A model generated the notes under the pieces. The model was not told the DNA's origin. It ran no database searches and worked only from the letters and a program-made list of their open reading frames with translations. This document shows, one piece after another, positions 8,841-17,633 of a stretch of DNA of 64,000 nucleotides. The translations under genes were made by a program, and so were the position numbers. The stretch is from Herbiconiux sp. GTDB lineage: Bacteria > Actinomycetota > Actinomycetes > Actinomycetales > Microbacteriaceae. Where the stretch lies: the NCBI RefSeq assembly GCF_004297105.1, contig NZ_SCVE01000002.1, positions 1 through 64,000 on the forward strand, given 5' to 3'. Every line of letters starts with the position of its first letter. Positions within the stretch are counted from its first letter, which is position 1.

Positions 8841-10625
8841 ATGCCGCGAATCACCAAGGTGCTCATTGCCAACAGAGGCGAAATCGCCGTACGAGTCATC
8901 CGGGCGGCCCGCGACAGCGGCATCGCCTCCGTGGCCGTCTACGCCGACCAAGACCGGGATGCGCTGCACGTGCAGCTGGCCGACGAGGCCTACGCGCTCG
9001 ACGGCAGCACCAGCGCCGAGACCTACCTCGTGATCGAGAAGATCCTCTCCGTGGCCCGCCGCTCCGGCGCCGACGCCGTGCACCCGGGCTACGGCTTCCT
9101 CGCCGAGAACGCCGACTTCGCGCGCGCCGTGATCGACGCCGGCCTCACCTGGATCGGCCCGTCACCGGATGCCATCGAGAAGCTCGGCGACAAGGTCTCC
9201 GCCCGGCACGTGGCAGAGAAGGTCGGCGCCCCGCTCGCCCCCGGCACAATCGACCCCGTCTCGGGCGCCGACGAGGTGCTCGACTTCGTGGCCATCCACG
9301 GCCTGCCCGTCGCCATCAAGGCGGCGTTCGGCGGCGGCGGGCGCGGCCTGAAGGTCGCCCGCACCGTCGAAGAGGTGCCCGAGCTCTTCGATTCGGCCAC
9401 CCGTGAGGCCATCGCGGCCTTCGGCCGCGGCGAGTGCTTCGTGGAGAAGTACCTCGACCAGCCCCGCCACGTCGAGACCCAGTGCCTCGCCGATGCCTAC
9501 GGGAACGTCGTCGTGGTCTCCACCCGCGACTGCTCGCTGCAGCGCCGGCACCAGAAGCTCGTGGAGGAGGCACCCGCGCCGTACCTCTCGAAGGAGCAGA
9601 ACGACCTCCTCTACTCCGCCTCGAAGGCCATCCTCAAGGAGGTCGGCTACGTCGGCGCCGGCACCTGCGAGTTCCTGATCGGCAAAGACGGCACCGTCTC
9701 GTTCCTCGAGGTGAACACGCGACTGCAGGTGGAGCATCCGGTCTCCGAGGAGGTCACCGGTATCGACCTCGTCCGCGAGCAGTTCCGGCTCGCCGAAGGC
9801 GGCGTGCTCGACTACGCCGACCCCGTGCCGCACGGCCACTCCTTCGAGTTCCGCATCAACGGCGAAGACCCGGGCCGCGGCTTCCTGCCCTCTCCCGGGC
9901 CGGTGCACGTGTTCAAGCCCGCGGGCGGCCCCGGCGTGCGCGTCGACTCCGGCGTGCAGTCGGGCGACGTGATCTCCGGTTCGTTCGATTCCCTGCTCGC
10001 CAAGCTCATCGTCACCGGTGCCACCCGCGAAGACGCTCTGGAGCGCGCCCGCCGTGCCCTCGACGAGTTCGAGGTGGCCGGGCTGCCGACCGTTCTGCCC
10101 TTCCACCGCGACGTGGTGCGCAACGAGGCGTTCGCGCCCGCCGACGGTGAGCCGTTCCGGGTCTACACCCGCTGGATCGAGACCGACTACGTCAACCCGG
10201 CCGAGCCGTGGAGCGGATCGCTCGAAGACGCCGCTCCCGAGGCCGAACGACGCACCGTGATCGTGGAGGTCGACGGCAAGCGCGTGGAGGTCGCTCTGCC
10301 GGCGAAGCTCGTGGCCGCCGGAGCCCGCTCCTCGGCCGCATCCGGTGGCCGCACCTCGGGCGTCGCCCCGAAGCGCCGCGGCGCGGCCGCCGGTGTCTCG
10401 AGCGCCACCGGCGACTCGGTCAAGGCCCCGATGCAGGCCACGGTCGTGAAGATCGCGGTGGCCGACGGCGACCAGGTGGTGAAGGGCGACCTCGTGCTCG
10501 TGCTCGAGGCCATGAAGATGGAGCAGCCCATCACTGCCCATAAAGACGGCACCGTCGCGAACATCGCGGCGGTCGTGGGTTCCACGGTCTCGTCGGGCCA
10601 CGTGCTGTTGTCCATTGCCGGTTAG
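8841..10625 (+). CDS. accBC: Acyl-CoA carboxylase alpha chain (biotin carboxylase plus biotin carboxyl carrier)
   Basis: The 594-residue protein carries an N-terminal biotin carboxylase ([15 protein letters not shown], the [14 protein letters not shown]-grasp glycine loop, [16 protein letters not shown]). A linker and a C-terminal biotinyl domain with the biotinylation motif EAMKMEQP follow. It makes carboxybiotin from bicarbonate and ATP and feeds carboxyltransferase partners for malonyl-CoA or methylmalonyl-CoA. No carboxyltransferase gene is in the window. ATG 8841 has only a weak AGGGG upstream at short spacing. A TAAGCT hexamer at 8827-8832 may be a -10 element of a near-leaderless transcript. 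Confidence 0.96.
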   Translation: MPRITKVLIANRGEIAVRVIRAARDSGIASVAVYADQDRDALHVQLADEAYALDGSTSAETYLVIEKILSVARRSGADAVHPGYGFLAENADFARAVIDAGLTWIGPSPDAIEKLGDKVSARHVAEKVGAPLAPGTIDPVSGADEVLDFVAIHGLPVAIKAAFGGGGRGLKVARTVEEVPELFDSATREAIAAFGRGECFVEKYLDQPRHVETQCLADAYGNVVVVSTRDCSLQRRHQKLVEEAPAPYLSKEQNDLLYSASKAILKEVGYVGAGTCEFLIGKDGTVSFLEVNTRLQVEHPVSEEVTGIDLVREQFRLAEGGVLDYADPVPHGHSFEFRINGEDPGRGFLPSPGPVHVFKPAGGPGVRVDSGVQSGDVISGSFDSLLAKLIVTGATREDALERARRALDEFEVAGLPTVLPFHRDVVRNEAFAPADGEPFRVYTRWIETDYVNPAEPWSGSLEDAAPEAERRTVIVEVDGKRVEVALPAKLVAAGARSSAASGGRTSGVAPKRRGAAAGVSSATGDSVKAPMQATVVKIAVADGDQVVKGDLVLVLEAMKMEQPITAHKDGTVANIAAVVGSTVSSGHVLLSIAG

Positions 10626-10647
10626 GCCGTGCTGCGCGCGGCCCAAC

Positions 10648-10694
10648 CGGGTCTTGCCGGTCCCTGCCCGGCGAGACGCGACATGTTCGCGTGC
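10648..10694 (-). repeat. 47-bp dispersed repeat, copy 2
   Basis: This is the inverted partner of 91-137, with three mismatches in 47 bases. It starts 23 bases after the accBC stop, in the gap before the oxidoreductase gene at 10769. Confidence 0.75.
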
Positions 10695-10768
10695 CGTCGC
10701 TTACGCGGCGGCGCGCTCACCCTGGGTCGTCGAGTACGGCCCCCGGATTTCATTGGCGGCGCAGTGAC

Positions 10769-11794
10769 ATGTCGCTGACGACGAGAAAGGCGGCTGGCGT
10801 GCGGCTCGGAATGATCGGGGCCGGGTTCCACACGAGCACGAACATCGCGCCGGCGCTGCAGCTGGCGGGAATCCCTCTTGCCGCGCTGGCCACCCGCGAC
10901 AGGGCGCGCTCGCGCGAGGCGCTGACCCGCTTCGGTCAGGCCGGCGGCATCCCCTACGGCTCGGCGGCCGAGTTGCTCGCCGACGACTCGCTCGACGGCG
11001 TGATCGTGGTCGCCCAGCCCGGTGACCAGCTTCAGCTCACCCTGGACGCCCTCGCGGCGGGCAAGCACGTGTTCGTCGACAAGCCGCTCGGCTGGAACGC
11101 CCAGGAGGCGGCAGCCGTGGCCGATGCGGCGGATGCAGCGGGCCGCGACGTGATGGTGGGGTTCATGAAGCGGTACGCCCCGGTGTACCTGCGGCTGCGG
11201 GAGCTCATCGAGTCGGGCGACCTCGGCACGATCCGCTCGTCCTCCCTGCGCTTCGGCTGCGACAGCACGCCGTTCTGCGCCGATGACGAGCAGTTCGTGA
11301 AGCTCGCCGCCATCCACATGGTCGACCTCGTGCGGTTCCTCTTCGGCGAGGTCGTGACCGTCTCGGCGCTCAGCACCGGTCACGGCTCGCACGTCGCCCT
11401 CTCGATCCTGCTCGGCTTCGAGTCGGGCGCGGCGGGAACCCTCGACCTCACCGGCCTGCCGAGCCGCTCGAGCGAGACCGAGAGCCTCGTGGTGACGGGC
11501 GACCTCGGCTATGCCACCACGTCCGAGTCGGCAGCCCTCTCGGTGCACCTGGCGCCGGCCCCGGATGCGACATCCGCCCCGTCCTGGAAGACGCTCACCG
11601 AGTCGACCACCACGTTCACCCCGGCCGAGAGCGCCATGTCGGGCGCCGGGCGCGACCTCCACCTGCGCGGATTCGTGGGGGAACTCGAGGCCTTCGTCGC
11701 GTGCATCGCCGCCGGCACCGCCCCGACCAGCTCGGCCCACGACAACGTGGCCACGATGGCGCTCATCGACCGCATCCTCGCGGTCCGGGCCTAG
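10769..11794 (+). CDS. Gfo/Idh/MocA-family oxidoreductase
   Basis: The 341-residue protein has an N-terminal NAD(P) Rossmann motif (GMIGAGFHTSTNIAPAL) and the family's catalytic-loop signature VFVDKPLGWN. The C-terminal alpha/beta domain has a possible catalytic His in AAIHMVDLVRFL. The family oxidises or reduces sugars, inositols and related polyols with NAD(P). The substrate cannot be told. Start MSLTTRKAAG was chosen because the in-frame sequence before it is not protein-like. The ribosome site is weak. It stands alone after accBC and converges on the SDR gene. Confidence 0.88.
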   Translation: MSLTTRKAAGVRLGMIGAGFHTSTNIAPALQLAGIPLAALATRDRARSREALTRFGQAGGIPYGSAAELLADDSLDGVIVVAQPGDQLQLTLDALAAGKHVFVDKPLGWNAQEAAAVADAADAAGRDVMVGFMKRYAPVYLRLRELIESGDLGTIRSSSLRFGCDSTPFCADDEQFVKLAAIHMVDLVRFLFGEVVTVSALSTGHGSHVALSILLGFESGAAGTLDLTGLPSRSSETESLVVTGDLGYATTSESAALSVHLAPAPDATSAPSWKTLTESTTTFTPAESAMSGAGRDLHLRGFVGELEAFVACIAAGTAPTSSAHDNVATMALIDRILAVRA

Positions 11795-11804
11795 CAGGGG
11801 TCGT

Positions 11805-12737
11805 CTAGTCCCCTCCTGAGCGGGTCGCTCGGTCACTCAGGTGCAGCGTGACGTGAGTCAGTTCTTCCGACTGGGACCAGAGGCGATCGGCCACGTGCCT
11901 CGGGGGTGCCAGGGTGCGGCCGAGAGGCTTCACGAGAACCGGCGGGCCGCCGATCGACCCGGAAGGTGCGAAGAACTGCCCGCCCGTCGCTTGCGGGTCG
12001 ACGGCGGCACGGACGACCGACCAGGCGCTCGACTCCTTGCTCTGCCCGACAACCCCCCAGAGCGGTTCGTCTCGGCGCCGAGACCGTGCGATGCCCGGTC
12101 GCGCGGGAGTGCGGGAGTCCACGGACATGCCCGGCCTCGTCATGATTGAGGCGGTCGTGCTCCCGGACGCACGAAGTCGTCGGTCGAGCTCGAATCCGAA
12201 CACCTCGATCGCCGTCTTCGAGCGCGTGTACTCGACGTTGGCCTGGCGGGGCGCAGCGGTGAGATCTCCGACGTCGACCCGTGCAAGGCGCACCAGACCG
12301 CTCGAGGCGTGGATGATCCGGCCCGGGTGCGCTCCGCTCAGCACACCGGCCACGAGAGCGAAGTTGCCGAGATAGCTGCCCATCATCATCGGGAACCCGT
12401 CTTCGGTGACGTCCTCCCTGCCGGGCTTCGACATCACCCCCGCATTGAGGATGAGGCCATGGATGTGCGGGAGAGCTGCGAGTTCTGCTGCGGCATCGCG
12501 CACCGAGGCCAGAGAGGTGAGGTCGAACTGCACGAAGCCGAGAGAGGCCTCGCCGACCTCGGCGCGAATAGCCTCGTGGGCCTTCGCGACTCTCTGCTCG
12601 TTGCGAGAAGCGATCACGACGTGAGCGCCCGCTCGCGCGAGCTGCTCCGCCGCGAAGTAGCCGATGCCCGTATTCCCGCCGGTGACGACGAATGTCTTCC
12701 CGGTCTGGTCCGGCAGTTCAAGGGGGTTCCAGGTCAT
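11805..12737 (-). CDS. Short-chain dehydrogenase/reductase
   Basis: The product has 310 residues. The Rossmann motif VVTGGNTGIGYFAAE, the NAG motif LILNAGVMS and the catalytic YTRSK are present. The active-site serine region is HASSGL. It is longer than a classical SDR and resembles retinol-dehydrogenase/light-dependent-reductase-like members that reduce small carbonyls or xenobiotics. It diverges from a TetR regulator over a 77-bp AT-rich gap with two matching operator boxes, so I infer that it is repressed by that regulator and induced by an unknown compound. Start MTWNPLEL was chosen; the upstream extension enters the operators. Confidence 0.88.
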   Translation of the reverse strand: MTWNPLELPDQTGKTFVVTGGNTGIGYFAAEQLARAGAHVVIASRNEQRVAKAHEAIRAEVGEASLGFVQFDLTSLASVRDAAAELAALPHIHGLILNAGVMSKPGREDVTEDGFPMMMGSYLGNFALVAGVLSGAHPGRIIHASSGLVRLARVDVGDLTAAPRQANVEYTRSKTAIEVFGFELDRRLRASGSTTASIMTRPGMSVDSRTPARPGIARSRRRDEPLWGVVGQSKESSAWSVVRAAVDPQATGGQFFAPSGSIGGPPVLVKPLGRTLAPPRHVADRLWSQSEELTHVTLHLSDRATRSGGD

Positions 12738-12752
12738 GCTGCAGCTCCTAAA

Positions 12753-12800
12753 TGGATGAACTATCCAGATGAACATAGCACTAAACGGATAAACAATCCG
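12753..12800. promoter_or_regulatory. Twin operator boxes between SDR and TetR genes
   Basis: Two matching inverted repeats lie in the divergent gap: TGGAT-N5-ATCCA (12753-12767) and CGGAT-N5-ATCCG (12786-12800). Their centres are 33 bp apart, about three helical turns, so both face the same side of the DNA. The gap is much richer in A+T than its surroundings. These are the likely binding sites of the TetR protein encoded at 12815. Confidence 0.75.
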
Positions 12801-12814
12801 ATAAGGTTGCGGAT

Positions 12815-13351
12815 ATGACCATCAGGGCTGACGCTCTCCGCAGTCGGGAACGGATTCTGGCTGCCGCACGCGACCACCCGCGGGGCGGCGACGTGCGCCT
12901 GAACGATCTGGCTCGCGAGGCCGGAGTCGGGGTCGGCACGGTCTACCGGCACTTTCCCACGCAGCAGGCGCTCACCGAAGCGCTATCGATGGGTACCCTG
13001 GCACGGATGCTCGCGGCTGCTCGCGCGGCACTGTCGGAGCCCGAGGCATCCGTCGCGTTCACGGGTCTCGTCACAGAGGCACTCGAACTCCAGCTCAGCG
13101 ACGGCGGGCTCCAAGCCGTGCTGATGTCGCCCGATGGGGAGTCGGCCGAGGTACGCGAGACGAAGCAGGAGATCTACGCCGCGTTCAGCGCAGTGCTCCA
13201 GCGAGCGCAGGCCGAGAAGGCTGTGCGGCCTGAGGTGAACGTCATCGATATCCAGCACCTCATCTGCGGGCTCGAGCACTCGGTGCGACTTGGCGATGAG
13301 GGCTCTCGCGACCTGTACACCGCGGTGATCCTTGCGGGCCTCCGCTGCTAG
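12815..13351 (+). CDS. TetR-family transcriptional regulator
   Basis: The product has 178 residues. The N-terminal helix-turn-helix is RERILAAARDHPRGGDVRLN followed by DLAREAGVGVGTVYRHFPTQQALTEAL in segments, a textbook TetR domain. The C-terminal helical domain is expected to bind the inducer. The gene starts 14 bp from the second operator box, so it should repress itself and the divergent SDR. The first HTH helix lacks the usual Phe/Ala spacing because of the PRGG turn. The ligand is unknown. Confidence 0.92.
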   Translation: MTIRADALRSRERILAAARDHPRGGDVRLNDLAREAGVGVGTVYRHFPTQQALTEALSMGTLARMLAAARAALSEPEASVAFTGLVTEALELQLSDGGLQAVLMSPDGESAEVRETKQEIYAAFSAVLQRAQAEKAVRPEVNVIDIQHLICGLEHSVRLGDEGSRDLYTAVILAGLRC

Positions 13352-13398
13352 GACCGAGGCCTACCACCAACTGAACACGGCACGTGTCGACCGCACGG

Positions 13399-14835
13399 TC
13401 ACAGCACGATGTGCATCGCGCGGGCCGCATCCGAGATCGAACCGGACAGGCTCGGGTAGACCGTGAACGCGCGGGAGACCTGGTCGACCGTGAGCCGGTG
13501 CTCCACCGCCAGGGCGATGGGGAAGATGAGCTCGGAGGCGTTCGGCGCCACCACGACGCCGCCGATCACCGTGCCGGAGCCGGTGCGGGCGAACAGCTTC
13601 ACGAAGCCGTCTTTGATGCCCATCATCTTCGCGCGCGGGTTCGACGAGAGCGGCAGCTTGTAGATGTCTCCCTGGGCGATGCCCTCCTCGATCTGCCGCT
13701 GGGTCCAGCCCACGGTGGCGATCTGGGGCTGCGTGAAGATGTTGGAGGCGACGTTGCGCAGCTCCGTGGGCGACACCGCGTCGCCCATGGCGTGGAACAT
13801 CGCCGTGCGACCCTGCATCGACGCCACCGACGCGAGCGGCAGGAAGGTGGTGCAGTCGCCGGCCGCGTAGATGTTCGGCGCACTCGTGCGCGCCACCCGG
13901 TTCACCCGGATGTGACCCGAGTCGGAGAGCTGGATGCCCGCCTCCTCGAGACCGATGCCCTTGGTGTTCGGGATCGAGCCCACCGCCATGAGGCAGTGCG
14001 ACCCCTCCACCGTCGTGCCGTCGGAGAGTGTGGCCACCACGCCGTCGGCCGTGCGCTCCACCCGGTCGGCGCGCGACTTCGACAGCACGGTCATGCCGTT
14101 GCGCTTGAAGACGTTCTCGATCACGGCCGCCGCATCCGCGTCTTCGCCCGGAAGGACCTGGTCGCGCGACGAGATCAGTGTGACCTTCGAGCCGAGCGCC
14201 GTGTACGCCGAGGCGAACTCGGCGCCGGTGACACCCGACCCCACCACGATGAGGTGCTCGGGAACGGATTGCAGGGTGTAGAGCTGCGTCCAGGTGAAGA
14301 TGCGCTCGCCATCCGGAACCGCCGACGGCAGGATGCGCGGCGAGGCGCCGACCGACACCACGATCGTGTCGGCGTCGACCTGGTCGAAGTCGGTGCCCCC
14401 CGGCCCCGAGGTGGTGGAGACGATCACGGAATCGGGCCCGTCGAGCCGCCCGTGCCCCGAGATGATCTTCACACCCGCCCGGATGAGGCTCGCCCGCATG
14501 TCTTCGGACTGCTGCCGGGCCAGGCCCAGCAGCCGCTTGTTGACCTGCGCGAGGTTCACGGCGACCTCGGGCCGGATCGGCCGTCCGGCGTCGTTGCGAG
14601 TGAAGAACTGCACGCCCAGGTCGGCGGCCTCGCCGATGGCGTTGGTGGCCTCGGCGACGGCGATGAGGGTCTTGGAGGGGACGACATCCGTGATCACGGC
14701 CGAGCCGCCCACGCCCACCTGTTCGATGAGCGTCACCTCCGCGCCGAGCTGCGCACCGGCGATCGCGGCCTCGTAGCCCCCTGGCCCTCCACCGACGACG
14801 GCGACCCTCTGCTTGCGCTCGAACTCATTGGCCAT
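13399..14835 (-). CDS. lpdA: LpdA-type NAD(P)H dehydrogenase (quinone), lipoamide-dehydrogenase family
   Basis: The product has 478 residues. It has the FAD motif VAVVGGGPGGYEAA, the NAD motif VVGSGVTGAEFASAY, the second FAD motif IYAAGDCT and the dimerisation domain of the pyridine-nucleotide disulphide reductases. The redox disulphide is absent: the positions of the two cysteines are Ala46 and Val51 in the segment ending VVPSKTL. Mycobacterial LpdA (Rv3303c) is a known non-lipoamide member that reduces quinones, and this is likely its orthologue. It diverges from the purine nucleoside phosphorylase gene over about 60 bp, as in mycobacteria. The C-terminal His-Glu pair seems to be missing as well. 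Confidence 0.9.
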   Translation of the reverse strand: MANEFERKQRVAVVGGGPGGYEAAIAGAQLGAEVTLIEQVGVGGSAVITDVVPSKTLIAVAEATNAIGEAADLGVQFFTRNDAGRPIRPEVAVNLAQVNKRLLGLARQQSEDMRASLIRAGVKIISGHGRLDGPDSVIVSTTSGPGGTDFDQVDADTIVVSVGASPRILPSAVPDGERIFTWTQLYTLQSVPEHLIVVGSGVTGAEFASAYTALGSKVTLISSRDQVLPGEDADAAAVIENVFKRNGMTVLSKSRADRVERTADGVVATLSDGTTVEGSHCLMAVGSIPNTKGIGLEEAGIQLSDSGHIRVNRVARTSAPNIYAAGDCTTFLPLASVASMQGRTAMFHAMGDAVSPTELRNVASNIFTQPQIATVGWTQRQIEEGIAQGDIYKLPLSSNPRAKMMGIKDGFVKLFARTGSGTVIGGVVVAPNASELIFPIALAVEHRLTVDQVSRAFTVYPSLSGSISDAARAMHIVL

Positions 14836-14896
14836 GCCGCCATTCTCCCGTAGCGCCGGGGCGGCGCCAAACCAATGGAGTGAATAGAGTGGATGA

Positions 14897-15730
14897 ATGG
14901 CTGCACCCTCCTCGAACCCGCTCGACCTGCCCGACACCGATCCCTTCGAGGTGGCCCGCGACGCCGCCGCGCAGATCGCCGACCTCACGGGCGTCGCCCA
15001 GCACGACATCGCGCTCACCCTGGGCAGCGGCTGGGGCAAGGCCGCCGACCTGATCGGCGAGACCGTGGCGAACATCCCCGCCACCGACGTCGTCGGATTC
15101 GGGATGCCCGCGGTGCCCGGCCACGTCGGAACGCTGCGCTCGATCCTCCTGCCGGATGGCCGGCACGCGCTCGTGATCGGCGCGCGCACCCACTACTACG
15201 AGGGCCACGGCGTGCGCCGCGTGGTGCACAGCGTGCGCACCGCCGCCGCCACCGGGGCGAAGGTGATGGTGCTCACGAACGGCGCCGGCGGAATCAAGGA
15301 ACACTGGACCCCCGGCACCCCCGTGCTGATCAGCGACCACATCAACCTCACCGCCGACTCCCCGCTCGAGGGCGCGACCTTCATCGACCTCACCGACCTC
15401 TACTCGGCGCGGCTGCGCGCGCTCGCCCGCGAGGTCGACTCCTCGCTCGACGACGGCGTCTACGTGCAGTTCCGCGGCCCCCACTACGAGACCCCCGCCG
15501 AGGTGCAGATGGCGAAGGCCATCGGCGGCCACATCGTGGGCATGTCGACCGCACTCGAGGCGATCGCGGCGCGCGAGGCGGGCATGGAGATCATCGGCTT
15601 CTCGCTCATCACGAACCTCGCGGCCGGCATCCAGAAGACACCGCTCAGCCACGCCGAGGTGATCGAGGCCGGCAAGAACGCCGAGGCGGCCATCGGCGAT
15701 CTGCTCGCACGGGTCGTCACCGCTCTCTGA
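14897..15730 (+). CDS. punA: Purine nucleoside phosphorylase (trimeric type)
   Basis: The product has 277 residues. Family elements are the phosphate-binding LGSGWGKAAD, the GRTHYYEGH-like ARTHYYEGHG, LTNGAGGI and the purine-site block MSTALEAIAAREAGMEI with NLAAGI. It splits inosine, guanosine and their deoxy forms with phosphate into base and ribose-1-phosphate. It is followed after 10 bp by a phosphomutase that can turn ribose-1-phosphate into ribose-5-phosphate, so the two form a salvage operon. Trimeric PNPs use an Asn or a Glu/Asn pair for 6-oxopurines; the visible ITNLAAG agrees with this. Confidence 0.96.
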   Translation: MAAPSSNPLDLPDTDPFEVARDAAAQIADLTGVAQHDIALTLGSGWGKAADLIGETVANIPATDVVGFGMPAVPGHVGTLRSILLPDGRHALVIGARTHYYEGHGVRRVVHSVRTAAATGAKVMVLTNGAGGIKEHWTPGTPVLISDHINLTADSPLEGATFIDLTDLYSARLRALAREVDSSLDDGVYVQFRGPHYETPAEVQMAKAIGGHIVGMSTALEAIAAREAGMEIIGFSLITNLAAGIQKTPLSHAEVIEAGKNAEAAIGDLLARVVTAL

Positions 15731-15740
15731 GGTCACGGCG

Positions 15741-17564
15741 ATGAGCGACACTGCTTCCTCCCCCGAGGCGTCCGGCCGAACCGGTGCGTCCGACACCGAT
15801 GCCCTCAACGACGTCGAACGGCTCGTCGAGGAGGCCTCGGCGTGGATCGCCCAGGACCCCGACCCCGCGACCCGCGACGAGCTCGCCGCCCTGCTGCGCC
15901 GGGTCGGTTCGAACCAGCCCGACGCCGCCGACGACCTCCGGTCGCGCTTCGCCGGCCGACTGGAGTTCGGCACCGCCGGGCTCCGCGGCGAGATCGCGGC
16001 CGGCCCCAACCGCATGAACCGGGTGCTCGTGGGGCAGGCGGCCGCCGGCCTCGCGGCCTTCTTGCTCGAGCGCGCGCATCCGGGAACCGTGCCCTCGATC
16101 GTGATCGGGTACGACGGCCGCACCAACTCCCGGGTGTTCGCCACCGACACGGCCGAGATCATGGCGGGCGCCGGTGTGCGGGCCGTGCTTCTGCCGCGCC
16201 TGCTGCCCACTCCGCTCGTGGCCTTCGCCGTGCGTGATCTCGCTGTGTCGGCGGGGGTCATGGTGACGGCGTCGCACAATCCGCCTCGAGACAACGGCTA
16301 CAAGGTGTACCTCGGGGGCGACGACGACGGATCTCAGATCGTGCCTCCCTCCGATGCGGAGATCGCGGCGCACATCCTGCAGGTGGCCGCCACGCAGAGC
16401 GTGCTCGAGCTGCCGCGGTCGCAGTCCTACGAGATCGCCGACGAGAGCGTGGTCGACCGCTACGTGGAGGCGACCGCGCGCGTGGCGCTCGATGATGGCG
16501 CGCTCCGCCGGGCGCGATCGGGCCGGGCTCCGGATGCACCACCGCTCTCCGTGGTCTACACCGCCCTGCACGGCGTGGGCTGGGAGACGTTCGCGCGGGT
16601 GATGGACCGCGCCGGATTCGCGCGGCCGCACCTCGTCGAAGCCCAGATCGAGCCGGATGCCGCCTTCCCCACGGTCGCCTTCCCCAACCCCGAGGAGCCC
16701 GGTGCCCTCGATCTCGCTTACGAGAGGGCTCGGGAGGTCGGTGCCGACCTGATCGTGGCGAACGATCCGGATGCCGACCGCCTGTCGATCGCCATCCCCG
16801 ACCCGTCGTCGGCCACCGGCTACCGCCCTCTCACGGGCAACGAGGTGGGGGCGCTGCTCGGCTGGCGCGCGGCGGAGGCGGCCGCGGCGGCACCGATCGA
16901 GGCAGACGCCGATGCCGATCCGGATGCCGCCGGCCCCACCCTCGCCTGCTCCATCGTGTCATCTCCCGCCCTGCGTGAGGTCGCCGCGGAGTACGGCCTC
17001 GGCTTCGCCGAGACCCTCACGGGCTTCAAGTGGGTGTCGCGCACCCCCGGTCTCGTGTTCGGTTTCGAGGAGGCCCTCGGCTATCTGGTGAACCCCACGA
17101 CCGTGCGCGACAAGGACGGCATCTCGGCCGCGGTGGCGCTGCTGTCGCTCGCGGAGGTGCTCGCCGCATCCGGCCGCACCGTCGCCGACCGTCTCGCGGA
17201 GTTCAGCGGACGCTTCGGCCATTACGCCTCGGCGCAGATCTCGCTGCGGGTCACCGACCTGAGCGAGATCGATCGGGTGATGTCGCTGCTGCGTGAGCAT
17301 CCGCCGACCGACATCGGCGGCGTGCCCGTCGAGTCGATCGACGATCTGAGTGCGCCGAGCGACGAGTCGTCGGTGCCGCCGAGCGATGTGCTGCGCATCC
17401 TGCTCCCGGGGGCGCGCGTGATGGTGCGACCGAGCGGCACCGAGCCCAAGCTCAAGATCTACCTCGACGCCTGGAGCACCGACGGCGATCTCGTGGAGCG
17501 CCGGGAAGCCGCCGTCGAACTGCTGCAGCGACTCGAGGGCGGGATGCGCGACCGCATTTCCTGA
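15741..17564 (+). CDS. pmmB: Phosphohexomutase/phosphopentomutase (alpha-D-phosphohexomutase superfamily)
   Basis: The 607-residue protein contains EFGTAGLRGEI, the active-site serine loop TASHNPP (Ser178), the metal loop DPDADR, and the C-terminal phosphate loop RPSGTEPKLK. It moves phosphate between C1 and C6 (hexoses) or C1 and C5 (pentoses). The coupling to PNP suggests ribose-1-phosphate to ribose-5-phosphate. An Ala/Asp-rich insert occurs near residues 375-395 (repeats of DAD encoded by GATGCC). The order PNP-PmmB matches the mycobacterial arrangement. Confidence 0.94.
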   Translation: MSDTASSPEASGRTGASDTDALNDVERLVEEASAWIAQDPDPATRDELAALLRRVGSNQPDAADDLRSRFAGRLEFGTAGLRGEIAAGPNRMNRVLVGQAAAGLAAFLLERAHPGTVPSIVIGYDGRTNSRVFATDTAEIMAGAGVRAVLLPRLLPTPLVAFAVRDLAVSAGVMVTASHNPPRDNGYKVYLGGDDDGSQIVPPSDAEIAAHILQVAATQSVLELPRSQSYEIADESVVDRYVEATARVALDDGALRRARSGRAPDAPPLSVVYTALHGVGWETFARVMDRAGFARPHLVEAQIEPDAAFPTVAFPNPEEPGALDLAYERAREVGADLIVANDPDADRLSIAIPDPSSATGYRPLTGNEVGALLGWRAAEAAAAAPIEADADADPDAAGPTLACSIVSSPALREVAAEYGLGFAETLTGFKWVSRTPGLVFGFEEALGYLVNPTTVRDKDGISAAVALLSLAEVLAASGRTVADRLAEFSGRFGHYASAQISLRVTDLSEIDRVMSLLREHPPTDIGGVPVESIDDLSAPSDESSVPPSDVLRILLPGARVMVRPSGTEPKLKIYLDAWSTDGDLVERREAAVELLQRLEGGMRDRIS

Positions 17565-17592
17565 ATCAGGCCCGTACCCGCGCGCCCAACGG

Positions 17593-17613
17593 TATATTGT
17601 GGGATAACTCACA
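17593..17613 (+). promoter_or_regulatory. Promoter -10 element with operator-like dyad before the SDR
   Basis: A TATATT hexamer (17593-17598) is followed by the dyad TGTG-N8-CACA (17598-17601 and 17610-17613), so a bound repressor would block the promoter. The SDR ribosome site AGGGAG is at 17623-17628, five bases before the ATG. Which regulator binds is unknown. Confidence 0.6.
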
Positions 17614-17633
17614 CATTCGCACAGGGAGCAACA

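Noticed and set aside
11805..13351. Biosynthetic gene cluster or resistance island around the SDR/TetR pair
   Set aside because: Only two genes and no pathway enzymes or transporters are present.
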